Shown here: piece after piece, positions 6,953 to 13,297 of the stretch
Numbering within the stretch: the stretch's first letter is position 1
Layout of the letters: every line of letters starts with the position of its first letter
Source: Verrucomicrobiota bacterium
GTDB taxonomy: Bacteria; Verrucomicrobiota; Verrucomicrobiia; Chthoniobacterales; JAFAMB01
Length of the DNA stretch: 13,297 bases
Reading direction: 5' to 3'
Assembly: GCA_019241095.1 (NCBI GenBank)
Contig: JAFAXJ010000615.1
Coordinates: 1 to 13,297 of the forward strand
Program-made: the position numbers and the translations under genes
Notes under the pieces: model-generated
Databases searched by the model: none
What the model saw: only the letters and a program-made list of their open reading frames with translations
Told to the model about the DNA's origin: nothing

Positions 6953-8146
6953 ATGATTCAGCGTGATTACCTGATTGTGGGTGGAGGCGTCGCGGCAGCA
7001 AGCGCGTGTGATAGTTTAAGACAGTACGATCCCAAAGGCTCAGTTTGTTTAGTCTGCAACGAGCCGTTCCTTCCCTATCAGCGACCTGCCCTTTCAAAAT
7101 CTGTTCTGCGCGAATCGGGAATCAATATCGACGAAATCCACGATAAAAGTCAGGAATGGTATTCCGAGCGAGCTATTGAGCTTCGATTGGGAACCCTTGT
7201 TCGGGAATTCAATGTTGAAAGGCGACTGGCGGTTTTGGAAAACGGCCAAACCATCGAATTTCGAAAAGCTTGTTTGGCGACGGGCAGTCGCGCGAGACGT
7301 CCAACGGTAGCCGGTTCGAATCTAGGGAACGTTATTTATCTTCGAGGGTTTCGCGACGCATTGGCCATCCGGGAACTCCTCGGAACTGAAAAATATGTCT
7401 TGGTAGTTGGATCTGGCTATTTAGGAGCTGAAATCTCCTCTTCGTTGCTCTGTACGGGAGCGAAAGTGAGCCTGTTAAGCCGCGATAAGACGATCTGGCA
7501 GGAGATGCTTGATCCGGAAACCTCTCACTGGTTAACCGACGAGTACGAAAAAGCTGGGATCCAATTGCTGCTGAACGAAAATCTGAATGGATTCGAAGGA
7601 AAGACCGTAGTAAAGAATGTGCAGACCAAAAGCGGTCTCCGCTTCCCGGCAGGTTTAGCAATCATAGCGATTGGAGTAGAACCTAACCTTCAGCTGGTTG
7701 CCAACACCCCATTAAGCAGTCCGAGCGGCTGTCCGGTAAACGAGTACCTTGAAACCGATGAAAAAGGGATTTTCGCCGTTGGCGATATCGCACTGTACCC
7801 TGATCGAGTTTACGGTGGCGCACGGAGAATCACCAATTTCGAGATGGCGCGCTCTCAGGGAATGACTGCGGGGGCTAACATGACCGGCCGTAAACGCCAA
7901 AAGTTCGAGGTTGTTCCTTCCTCTTGGGCCGAAGTTCTCGGAATGCGTTTCGATTTCGTAGGCGATTTCAGCACCCCTCATATTTGGGCCGATATAGAGG
8001 GTTCGCGCGCCAGCAAGCATTTCATTGCGCGATATCGGCGAGGAGAAGTTTTAATTGCTGCTGTGCTCTGTAATCGCCAATCGGAAGAGATAAGAAGCAT
8101 TCAGGAAGAAGTGAGAGTGAGCGTGCTCTCTCGCCCAAAGAAGTGA
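6953..8146 (+). CDS. FAD-dependent pyridine nucleotide oxidoreductase, ferredoxin-reductase type
   Basis: This 397-residue flavoprotein should pass electrons from NAD(P)H through FAD to a small redox partner such as a ferredoxin or rubredoxin. Visible: FAD-binding Rossmann motif VGGGVAAASA (9-18), the family signature PYQRPALSK (41-49), a second dinucleotide fold VVGSGYLGAE (151-160) for NAD(P)H, ATGSRARRP (109-117), and the second FAD motif FAVGDIALYPD (274-284). The C-terminal reductase/dimerisation domain (about 320-390) includes SSWAEVLGMRFDFVGD. The start at 6953 is chosen because GAGG sits 5 nt upstream and the Rossmann motif begins right after it. The frame runs 112 codons further upstream, but into the divergent gene, and that stretch looks non-coding. 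No ferredoxin, Rieske or oxygenase gene is beside it, so the partner is unknown. Confidence 0.9.
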   Translation: MIQRDYLIVGGGVAAASACDSLRQYDPKGSVCLVCNEPFLPYQRPALSKSVLRESGINIDEIHDKSQEWYSERAIELRLGTLVREFNVERRLAVLENGQTIEFRKACLATGSRARRPTVAGSNLGNVIYLRGFRDALAIRELLGTEKYVLVVGSGYLGAEISSSLLCTGAKVSLLSRDKTIWQEMLDPETSHWLTDEYEKAGIQLLLNENLNGFEGKTVVKNVQTKSGLRFPAGLAIIAIGVEPNLQLVANTPLSSPSGCPVNEYLETDEKGIFAVGDIALYPDRVYGGARRITNFEMARSQGMTAGANMTGRKRQKFEVVPSSWAEVLGMRFDFVGDFSTPHIWADIEGSRASKHFIARYRRGEVLIAAVLCNRQSEEIRSIQEEVRVSVLSRPKK

Positions 8147-8154
8147 CCTTTTCC

Positions 8155-8170
8155 GGTGAATCGGATCACC
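8155..8170. terminator. Short hairpin in a 30-bp convergent gap
   Basis: GGTGA (8155-8159) and TCACC (8166-8170) flank a 6-nt loop midway between two convergent stop codons. The 5-bp stem lacks a T-run on either side. Its position suggests a shared terminator, but the stem is short enough to be chance. Confidence 0.3.
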
Positions 8171-8176
8171 CGCTCA

Positions 8177-9079
8177 TTAAAACTTCTTCGGCAATCCCTC
8201 CACCATGACGCTTAAGCTTGAACCAAGGTTGCGCCGTTCGACTTCCTTTTGAAGCCGTCTCAGTGGCTCATCCAGAGGTTCAAAACTGAGGCGGAAAGAT
8301 CCGTAGTGCATAGGAACCATTGTTCTCGCGCCGAGTTCTACGAAGGCCTGAACAGCCTGTTCCGGATTCATGTGCACCTCACGCCGGGATGGGGCCTCAT
8401 AAGCGCCGATCGGCAGTAGCGCAATTTCGGTCGGCAACCGGGCGCCGATTTCAACAAAACCTGCGAAGTAAGCGCTATCACCACAGTGAAAGACACTTCG
8501 ATTCCCTAATTTCAGGTGAAACCCGCCGAAACCGCGGTGAGCATCGTGCAAAAGCCTTGCCCCCCAATGATAACAGGGAGTCAAGCACACCTCAATCTCC
8601 CCGATTTGCAACTGTTCCCAAATTCGCATTTCGTGCACTCGATCAAATCCGAGATCGTGCACCAGATTACCAACGCCTTGAGGAACAATGATCGGCTGAG
8701 ACGCAGCGATCTCGCGCAGAGTGCGACGATCCAAATGATCGAAGTGCGCATGGGTAACGAGCACCAAATCGATCTCCGGCAGGTGATGAAGATTCAGGCC
8801 GGGACGCCTCATCCGTTTGATCATCTTCAGCCACATCGACCAGATTGGATCCACCAGCAGATTCAAACCGCGCCAACTGATAAGAAAAGATGCATGCCCT
8901 ATCCAAGTCAGCGCGACATCACTGGGACCCAGTTCCGGGAATTTAGGACGCTGCAATTTTCCCTTACGGGGAGTAAAAAGCGAAGGCAAGTATACTTCTG
9001 TGATGAAATTTCGGTGCAACCATCCTTTTCCTGGCTTTAAGCTTACTCTATGTCCGTGGCTTCTTGGAATATTTGACAC
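8177..9079 (-). CDS. MBL-fold metal-dependent hydrolase, NAPE-PLD/UlaG-like
   Basis: This 300-residue protein has a complete metallo-beta-lactamase active site: THAHFDH with H110, H112, D114 and H115, then H171 (CYHWGAR), D201 (HCGDSAY) and H258 (PMHYGSF). The early strand WIGHASFLI (59-67) and LLVDPIW (74-80) place it in the COG2220 branch. The Trp/His-rich YHWGAR and the MHYGSF ending resemble N-acyl-phosphatidylethanolamine phospholipase D-like proteins. It should bind two metal ions and cleave a phosphodiester or similar ester; the bacterial substrate is unknown. There is no signal peptide, so it is probably cytoplasmic or membrane-peripheral. The start is GTG at 9079, the only start codon after the in-frame stop at 9091-9089, with AGGGG just upstream but very close. 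It is head to head with fau. Confidence 0.9.
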   Translation of the reverse strand: MSNIPRSHGHRVSLKPGKGWLHRNFITEVYLPSLFTPRKGKLQRPKFPELGPSDVALTWIGHASFLISWRGLNLLVDPIWSMWLKMIKRMRRPGLNLHHLPEIDLVLVTHAHFDHLDRRTLREIAASQPIIVPQGVGNLVHDLGFDRVHEMRIWEQLQIGEIEVCLTPCYHWGARLLHDAHRGFGGFHLKLGNRSVFHCGDSAYFAGFVEIGARLPTEIALLPIGAYEAPSRREVHMNPEQAVQAFVELGARTMVPMHYGSFRLSFEPLDEPLRRLQKEVERRNLGSSLSVMVEGLPKKF

Positions 9080-9101
9080 GACCCCTAGTCATTAATGAAC
9101 T
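9073..9101 (+). promoter_or_regulatory. Candidate fau promoter overlapping the start of the divergent gene
   Basis: TTGACA (9073-9078) is a perfect -35 element. A 17-bp spacer leads to TGAACT (9096-9101), which matches 3 of 6 consensus -10 bases. Transcription would start near 9108, only about 3 nt before the ATG. The -35 hexamer overlaps the first codons of the minus-strand MBL gene, so the two divergent genes share regulatory DNA. Confidence 0.4.
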
Positions 9102-9110
9102 GACGGAAGA

Positions 9111-9662
9111 ATGGCAAACCCAGCTGTCGACTTTCACTTGAAAACAGAGGTCCGAGCTTTCATGCGCGAACGCTTGTCCCAGCTCGACTCAGCTGAACGC
9201 AGGAAGCGATCTCTGGATATTTGCTTTCAGCTCGCCGTGCGATTGCAAAAAGCAAAGTCGTTGGCGCTTTTCGCCCCGAGATCAACGGAACCGGATCTGG
9301 ACTTGTTGTGGCATAATCGCCTCCCGACGGATCTCCTGAGACTCTATCCGAGATGTATTGATAATAGCCTTCAATTGTGTCCTGTGAGCCGGATCGATCA
9401 GTTGCAACTGGGCGCTTTCGGGCTGCGAGAGCCCTTGGCCCTTGAGTCGTCTCTGATAACGCCGGAATTTATCTTGGTTCCCGGATTGGGATTTACTTCG
9501 GACGGAAAACGTCTGGGGAATGGCTGCGGCTTTTATGATCGCTTTTTATCTACTTTTGCAAAGGCGTCAAAGAAGATAGGTGTCTGTTTTGATTTTCAGC
9601 TTGTTAAAGAACTCCCTCAAGATCCGCACGATGTTCCCGTTGACGACGTAATCTTCGCTTGA
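9111..9662 (+). CDS. fau: 5-formyltetrahydrofolate cyclo-ligase
   Basis: This ATP-dependent enzyme converts 5-formyl-THF to 5,10-methenyl-THF, returning a storage folate to the one-carbon pool that supplies purine synthesis. It is 183 residues, normal for the family. The diagnostic motifs are LVPGLGF (122-128), RLGNGCGFYDRFL (134-146), which forms the ATP and folate site, and the terminal VPVDDVIF (175-182). The basic helix LKTEVRAFMRERLSQLD near the N-terminus is also typical. Middle and N-terminal regions are divergent but unbroken. The ATG at 9111 is preceded directly by GGAAGA, too close to be a standard Shine-Dalgarno site. The gene is head to head with the MBL hydrolase and convergent with apaG, so it is probably monocistronic. 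Confidence 0.93.
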   Translation: MANPAVDFHLKTEVRAFMRERLSQLDSAERRKRSLDICFQLAVRLQKAKSLALFAPRSTEPDLDLLWHNRLPTDLLRLYPRCIDNSLQLCPVSRIDQLQLGAFGLREPLALESSLITPEFILVPGLGFTSDGKRLGNGCGFYDRFLSTFAKASKKIGVCFDFQLVKELPQDPHDVPVDDVIFA

Positions 9663-9682
9663 TGAGTTTCTCCCTTCGACTA

Positions 9683-9722
9683 GGCCGCTTACACTTTGAT
9701 AGTGGCAGATATCTGAGCGGCC
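9683..9722. terminator. Compound hairpin between convergent fau and apaG
   Basis: GGCCGCT (9683-9689) pairs perfectly with AGCGGCC (9716-9722). The 26-nt loop holds a smaller CACT/AGTG stem. It lies in the 106-bp gap between two convergent stop codons, suiting a shared terminator. No T-run follows on either strand, so confidence is moderate. Confidence 0.4.
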
Positions 9723-9768
9723 CCTCGATCACGCTCCTTAATGGAGAACTCCTTCCTCCGTTCTGAGT

Positions 9769-10143
9769 TCAATCATGCGGAACATGCATTTGAAACTTAG
9801 GAATTTTTACTATAAAGGGAGTTCCTCCTTCAGAATTCCCGATGAAAGCCCCTTCGGCGTGGCTGTTATTCCCGATCACGTGATAGCTGTTATAAGAGAA
9901 TTTTTCGCCTGGACGTAACCGCGGAAATTTGCCCACCACACCATCCCCTTCCACAACGACTTTCTGACCTGAGTGATCCGTAATGACCCATTTTCTGCCT
10001 CTGATTGTGACTATCTCGTTGGATCGATTGTCGATGGTGATGAAGTAAACAAATGGATAGGGTCTATCCGGCGGCGCCTGAAGGGAAGGCATGTATACCA
10101 CTTTATCGACGGTTACGTGAAGATCGGCCAATTCCCGAAACAC
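9769..10143 (-). CDS. apaG: ApaG domain protein (DUF525)
   Basis: ApaG is a small single-domain protein with an immunoglobulin/fibronectin-like beta fold. It is often named a Co2+/Mg2+ efflux protein, but its biochemical role is not settled. This copy is 124 residues, close to the 125 of E. coli. Family hallmarks in order: YFITIDNRSNEIVTIRGRKW (33-52), VITDHSGQKVVVEGDGVVGK (53-72), FPRLRPGEKFSYNSY (73-87), and the end GTPFIVKIPKFQMHVP (107-122). The start is GTG at 10143; an in-frame stop lies 15 bases upstream, and the next Met (18) would cut off the first conserved strand. No Shine-Dalgarno site is present. The usual proteobacterial neighbours ksgA and apaH are absent. Confidence 0.93.
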   Translation of the reverse strand: MFRELADLHVTVDKVVYMPSLQAPPDRPYPFVYFITIDNRSNEIVTIRGRKWVITDHSGQKVVVEGDGVVGKFPRLRPGEKFSYNSYHVIGNNSHAEGAFIGNSEGGTPFIVKIPKFQMHVPHD

Positions 10144-10154
10144 TGGATTTAGAT

Positions 10155-10182
10155 ATTATATCGGGTTATTTTTGGATGGAAA
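10155..10182 (-). promoter_or_regulatory. apaG promoter placed at the start codon
   Basis: A perfect -10 TATAAT (10160-10155) lies 16 bp from TTTCCA (10182-10177), which matches 4 of 6 consensus -35 bases. The predicted transcription start is near 10148, so the mRNA would have a leader of only about 5 nt before the GTG. This fits the lack of a Shine-Dalgarno site. The rest of the gap up to the thiD start (10183-10321) shows no gene and no recognisable TPP riboswitch. Confidence 0.55.
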
Positions 10183-10321
10183 GTCCCTTTCTATCGTGAA
10201 GCGCAATTGGCAGAATAAAGGCCTGCCGCACCCGGGCGAATCGGGGGGCAGCTCTCCTATTCTGCTCGAAGTGTTTCGACGATTGAAAGGGGTTGAGTAA
10301 AGTCGTTCAGACCAACCTTCA

Positions 10322-11122
10322 TTGGAAACGCCGGTCGCACTCACTATTGCTGGATCAGACAATTCTTCGGGAGCAGGAATTCAAGCTGATCTGAAGACTT
10401 TTTCCCACTTTGGCGTTTACGGACAAACTGCGATTACCTGTGTCGTCGCGGAAGTTCCCGGAAAGGTCTCCTCGATTCAGGCAATTGATCTTGCAATTGT
10501 TCACGACCAAATCGCACTCAGTGTCGCTCATTTTCCAATTCGGGCCGTCAAAACTGGAATGCTGTACTCAGCAGAGATCGTCAAAATGGTTGCTGACACC
10601 CTGGAGTCAATTCCGAGAAGTGAACGGCCTCCGCTGGTGGTTGATCCCGTCATGGTAGCCTCGTCCGGTGATCTTTTGCTGCAGCAGAATGCGATTGCGA
10701 TCTATGAAGCAAGGCTTTTTCCTTTAGCCGTGGTTGTCACTCCGAATCTCCCTGAGGCCTCAGTTTTGCTTGGAAAACAGATTAAGATAAAAGAGGATGC
10801 GCATGCTGCAGCGAGCGAACTTCACGAGAAGTTTGGAGTCCCATTTCTGCTGAAGGGAGGTCACTTAGGGCTGCCGGAGGCTGTTGATTTCTTGGTGGAC
10901 AAACGCGGAATCCAAAGTTTCTCAGCAGAATTTAAAACCGGGATCATAACCCACGGAACAGGCTGCACCTTTTCAGCTGCTATTACGGCTAATCTGGCGC
11001 TGGGGTTCGACCTTGTACAAGCAATCGCTATCGCTAAAAAATATGTAACGAGAGCTATCCACGATTCTTTACGATGGAGTACCCGATCCGGGACACAGAC
11101 TGCCCTGCGACATTTCTGCTGA
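10322..11122 (+). CDS. thiD: Hydroxymethylpyrimidine/phosphomethylpyrimidine kinase
   Basis: ThiD phosphorylates HMP and HMP-phosphate with ATP to give HMP-pyrophosphate for thiamine synthesis. The 266 residues match the ribokinase-like family: ALTIAGSDNSSGAGIQADLK (6-25) at the pyrimidine site, VKTGML (76-81), VDPVMVASSGDLLL (107-120), TPNLPEA (140-146), FLLKGGH (175-181), and THGTGCTFSAAI (210-221) with the anion-hole Gly-Thr-Gly and catalytic-site C215. The start is a TTG at 10322: an in-frame stop lies at 10298-10300, no other start codon intervenes, and conserved sequence begins at once. There is no Shine-Dalgarno site. No other thiamine gene is adjacent and I see no TPP riboswitch upstream, so this may be a salvage or constitutive copy. 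Confidence 0.95.
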   Translation: METPVALTIAGSDNSSGAGIQADLKTFSHFGVYGQTAITCVVAEVPGKVSSIQAIDLAIVHDQIALSVAHFPIRAVKTGMLYSAEIVKMVADTLESIPRSERPPLVVDPVMVASSGDLLLQQNAIAIYEARLFPLAVVVTPNLPEASVLLGKQIKIKEDAHAAASELHEKFGVPFLLKGGHLGLPEAVDFLVDKRGIQSFSAEFKTGIITHGTGCTFSAAITANLALGFDLVQAIAIAKKYVTRAIHDSLRWSTRSGTQTALRHFC

Positions 11123-11153
11123 GCGCAGTTCTGTGAGTTGAGTGCGGCAGACT

Positions 11154-11301
11154 TCGATATGCCAAAAGCCTAGAGCCTGCTCGCTTGGACTGGGTCGCAA
11201 AGGCAGGCAGCATGCTCCTCAATTTCAAATCGATCGAGCAGCACCAGGCTTGATCTCCGAGGTCCAACACCGAGCCTTGATACGGAACACTCGATATGCC
11301 A
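11154..11301 (+). repeat. 11-bp direct repeat in the gap upstream of the MBL lipoprotein gene
   Basis: TCGATATGCCA occurs at 11154-11164 and again at 11291-11301, in the 204-bp non-coding gap 11123-11326. The second copy overlaps a small inverted repeat, TGCCA CCC TGGCA (11297-11309), ending 17 bp before the ATG at 11327. TATACA at 11319-11324 could be a -10 element. This could be a regulator site, or chance. I see no gene in the gap; open frames there are fragmentary. Confidence 0.3.
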
Positions 11302-11326
11302 CCCTGGCACGATCTCTTTATACACC

Positions 11327-12082
11327 ATGTATCGACGCACCCTTCTGCTCTTTCTGGTTCTGCTTTTTACCGGCTGTTTCGGGGGACACAGGAGAAGCCG
11401 TGAGCCAGTCGCGGTCGGGCCGGGAAATGTCACTATCCAATATCTTGGGCACGCTTCGTTCAGGGTCTCTTCGTCGATCGGCTTGAGCGTGCTTCTGGAT
11501 CCTTTTGACCCAAGTCTATTTACCTATTCAGTAAAGGTCGCCAGCGTTCCGGCGGATATCATATTCGTTACTCACGAGGACCAGACATCCAACTACACCG
11601 ATTTAGCTTCGGGCTCTCCTCAGATTTTCCGCAGTAGCATGGCTGCGGGAATCAATCGAGCTAGCGGCATCCTCGCAAAAGGGATCCGCACAAGTTCAGA
11701 AAATCTTTCGGCATCATCCCGCTTGAATGTTGCATTTGCGTGGGCGATGGACGGGATCCGTTTCTGTGATCTAGGCGCTATCGAAGACGCTATTTCACCT
11801 TCTGAAGCACTCAATATTGGAACCGTGGATGTCCTTTTCCTTCCGGTCGGAGGACCTCCAAATTTCACGCAGGAAAAACGTAGAATCACAGTCGAACGCC
11901 TGAAGCCGCGAATCGTTATACCTATGATGTATGCTACATCGCATTCTGGAAAGGTGCCTCTTGGATCGTTGGGAGAATGGCTGTCCCGGCAGCCGCACGT
12001 AGTACGCGTTGGATCCACATTTACACTGAATCAGGCAACACTCCCTTTAGTCACCACTGTGTACGTCGCCACCCCTCGGTAG
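11327..12082 (+). CDS. Putative lipoprotein with degenerate MBL (UlaG-like) fold
   Basis: This 251-residue protein begins with a lipoprotein signal: MYRR, a hydrophobic run, and lipobox LFTGC with C17 as the predicted lipidated residue. The rest follows the COG2220 metallo-beta-lactamase fold: IQYLGHASFRV (37-47), VLLDPFDP (55-62), DIIFVTHE (77-84), FCDLGAIED (146-154), VDVLFLPVGG (167-176) and LKPRIVIPMMYAT (192-204). The metal ligands are mostly lost. The expected HxHxDH reads H83-E-D-Q-T-S, the usual DLGH reads DLGA (A151), and PMHY reads PMMY (M201). Only H83 and D148 remain. I infer an envelope-anchored protein that does not bind the usual two zincs and may act as a binding protein. The frame is intact, so it is not a pseudogene. 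No Shine-Dalgarno site is visible. Confidence 0.8.
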   Translation: MYRRTLLLFLVLLFTGCFGGHRRSREPVAVGPGNVTIQYLGHASFRVSSSIGLSVLLDPFDPSLFTYSVKVASVPADIIFVTHEDQTSNYTDLASGSPQIFRSSMAAGINRASGILAKGIRTSSENLSASSRLNVAFAWAMDGIRFCDLGAIEDAISPSEALNIGTVDVLFLPVGGPPNFTQEKRRITVERLKPRIVIPMMYATSHSGKVPLGSLGEWLSRQPHVVRVGSTFTLNQATLPLVTTVYVATPR

Positions 12083-12175
12083 CTGCCTTATCCCCGGCAG
12101 AGTTCAGAGTCGGAACCGAGCAGGGAAGAACTCGCAGAACGGCAACTATAAACTGCTATTTGAGTAGATTCATTC

Positions 12176-13297
12176 ATGAAAGTGTTAGTCATTGGTAGTG
12201 GCGGCCGGGAGCACGCTATAGCTTGGAAAATCCGGCAATCGGCACGAGTAACCAAAATTTTCGTTGCTCCTGGCAATGCCGGCACTTCCGGCGTTGCTGA
12301 GAACGTCCCTATCAAGACGAATGAGGTCCAAAAACTTCTCGATTTCGCCCGCAAAAACCAAATTGATCTGACCGTGGTTGGGCCGGATGATGCGCTCGCG
12401 GCAGGAATTGTCGATTCTTTTCAAAACGCCGGCCTCCGGATCTTCGGCCCGGTGCGTGAAGCGGCTAAAATCGAATGGTCAAAGAGCTTTGCCAAAGAGT
12501 TCATGTTAAAACATGGCATCCCAACGGCTCGCTTCGCCCGATTTCATTCTTCGTCAGCAGCCAAAGCTGCTTTGCAAAGCTTTGGTCTGCCCGTAGTGAT
12601 CAAAGCGGATGGGTTAGCACTAGGCAAGGGTGTCGTGGTTGCACGAAATCTCCCAGAAGCCCAGACAGCAATCGAGGAAATGCTTGACCGCGGAAGATTT
12701 GGAAATGCCGGGCGAACCATCATATTGGAGGAGTTTCTGACTGGGACGGAATGCTCGTTACACGTACTGGTTGACGGAAAGTCATACATTCTTTTTCCGA
12801 CAGCCCAAGACCATAAGCAGCTTTACGACGGTAACCAGGGACCAAACACAGGCGGGATGGGCGCATATAGCCCCTGCGGCACAGTCGACGAAAGTCAATG
12901 GGAGAAGATTCGTCAGCTCATTATCGAGCCCACCGTTCGCGGCCTTGCTTTTGAGAGAATTCCTTTCCGAGGCTTGTTGTTCCCTGGAATTATTCTCACT
13001 GACCAGGGACCAAAAGTTCTCGAGTACAACGCGCGCTTCGGTGATCCGGAAACGCAGGTGCTTCTGCCCCGATTAAAAACCGATTTAGTCGAACTGCTTG
13101 AGGCCACTATCGATCAGCGTTTGGATCTTATCCGTGCTGAATGGTACTCAAAAGCTGCTGTCTGCGTCGTGCTCGCATCCGCCGGATACCCGGGCCATTA
13201 CGAAACCGGCAAGCGCATTGTCGGTCTCCGGGAGGCTGAGTCGATCAGCAACGTTACAGTTTTTCACGCGGGTACGCGCCTTGAACAAGATCAGGTT
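12176..13297 (+). CDS. purD: Phosphoribosylamine-glycine ligase (GAR synthetase), 3'-truncated by window edge
   Basis: PurD joins glycine to 5-phosphoribosylamine using ATP, the second step of de novo purine synthesis. The frame is open from ATG 12176 to the last base: 374 residues of about 425, so only the C-terminal end is missing. It is an ATP-grasp enzyme: MKVLVIGSGGREHAIAWK (1-18), VAPGNAGTSG, DLTVVGPDDALAAGIVD, then VIKADGLALGKGVVVA in the ATP-grasp lid, DHKQLYDGNQGPNTGGMGAY, and EYNARFGDPETQVLLPRLK with the Mg-binding Glu and Asn. VFHAGTRLEQDQV near the edge is also typical. No Shine-Dalgarno site is visible. A possible -10 TATAAA lies at 12147-12152, but the matching -35 is weak. A 5-bp stem CTGCC/GGCAG (12083-12100) follows the previous stop codon. 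Confidence 0.96.
   Translation, partial: MKVLVIGSGGREHAIAWKIRQSARVTKIFVAPGNAGTSGVAENVPIKTNEVQKLLDFARKNQIDLTVVGPDDALAAGIVDSFQNAGLRIFGPVREAAKIEWSKSFAKEFMLKHGIPTARFARFHSSSAAKAALQSFGLPVVIKADGLALGKGVVVARNLPEAQTAIEEMLDRGRFGNAGRTIILEEFLTGTECSLHVLVDGKSYILFPTAQDHKQLYDGNQGPNTGGMGAYSPCGTVDESQWEKIRQLIIEPTVRGLAFERIPFRGLLFPGIILTDQGPKVLEYNARFGDPETQVLLPRLKTDLVELLEATIDQRLDLIRAEWYSKAAVCVVLASAGYPGHYETGKRIVGLREAESISNVTVFHAGTRLEQDQV

Noticed and set aside
7313..7326. GGTTCGAATCTAGG, resembling a tRNA T-arm
   Set aside because: It lies inside the well-supported FAD oxidoreductase gene, and I found no matching acceptor, D or anticodon arms around it.
10144..10321. TPP riboswitch upstream of thiD
   Set aside because: I looked for the conserved THI-box core and did not see it; the thiD leader is also too short between the apaG promoter and the TTG start to place one with confidence.
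11170..11433. 87-codon minus-strand open frame upstream of the MBL lipoprotein gene
   Set aside because: It is antisense to the lipoprotein start, has no recognisable motif and no plausible promoter or ribosome site.
11142..11486. 114-codon plus-strand open frame across the gap and the start of the MBL lipoprotein gene
   Set aside because: It overlaps the lipoprotein gene in another frame, has no recognisable family features and looks like a chance frame.

Overview
The window looks like an ordinary stretch of bacterial chromosome: mostly housekeeping genes, at middling GC, on both strands. I see no IS element, integrase, CRISPR array, tRNA or rRNA. The ribosomal and RNA polymerase proteins are clearly bacterial. 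The N-terminus of RNA polymerase alpha (MPVRLGRFEMPK, then FIAEPFEAGYGHT), the GTG/TTG starts and the scarcity of Shine-Dalgarno sequences fit a soil Verrucomicrobiota-type genome. That placement is made from memory of the families, not from a search.

Layout. (1) 1-3779, plus: the 3' three quarters of gltB (glutamate synthase large subunit, cut by the window's left edge), followed 5 bp later by a small tandem-ACT protein. (2) 4002-6769, minus, transcribed right to left: a DmlA/tartrate-dehydrogenase-type enzyme, a 251-bp gap, then rpoA and rplQ 6 bp apart and ending at a strong hairpin. (3) 6953-8146, plus: a ferredoxin-reductase-type FAD enzyme, divergent from the dehydrogenase. (4) 8177-9079, minus: a complete metallo-beta-lactamase-fold hydrolase of the NAPE-PLD-like group, head to head with fau (9111-9662, plus), with 31 bp between the start codons. 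(5) 9769-10143, minus: apaG, with a good promoter almost on top of its GTG start. (6) 10322-13297, plus: thiD, a 204-bp gap, a lipoprotein with a degenerate metallo-beta-lactamase fold, then purD, cut by the right edge.

How they fit together. GltB makes glutamate, and the adjacent ACT protein could sense an amino acid for it. Fau, PurD and ThiD touch folate one-carbon, purine and thiamine-pyrimidine metabolism, which are biochemically linked, but the genes are interspersed with opposite-strand genes and are not one operon. rpoA-rplQ is the only clear transcription/translation unit, and it is not preceded by the usual rpsM-rpsK-rpsD genes.

I found no convincing undescribed multi-gene system. 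The points most worth a second look are the gltB-ACT pair (gltD is not downstream), the apparently active-site-dead MBL lipoprotein, and rpoA-rplQ detached from the alpha operon.
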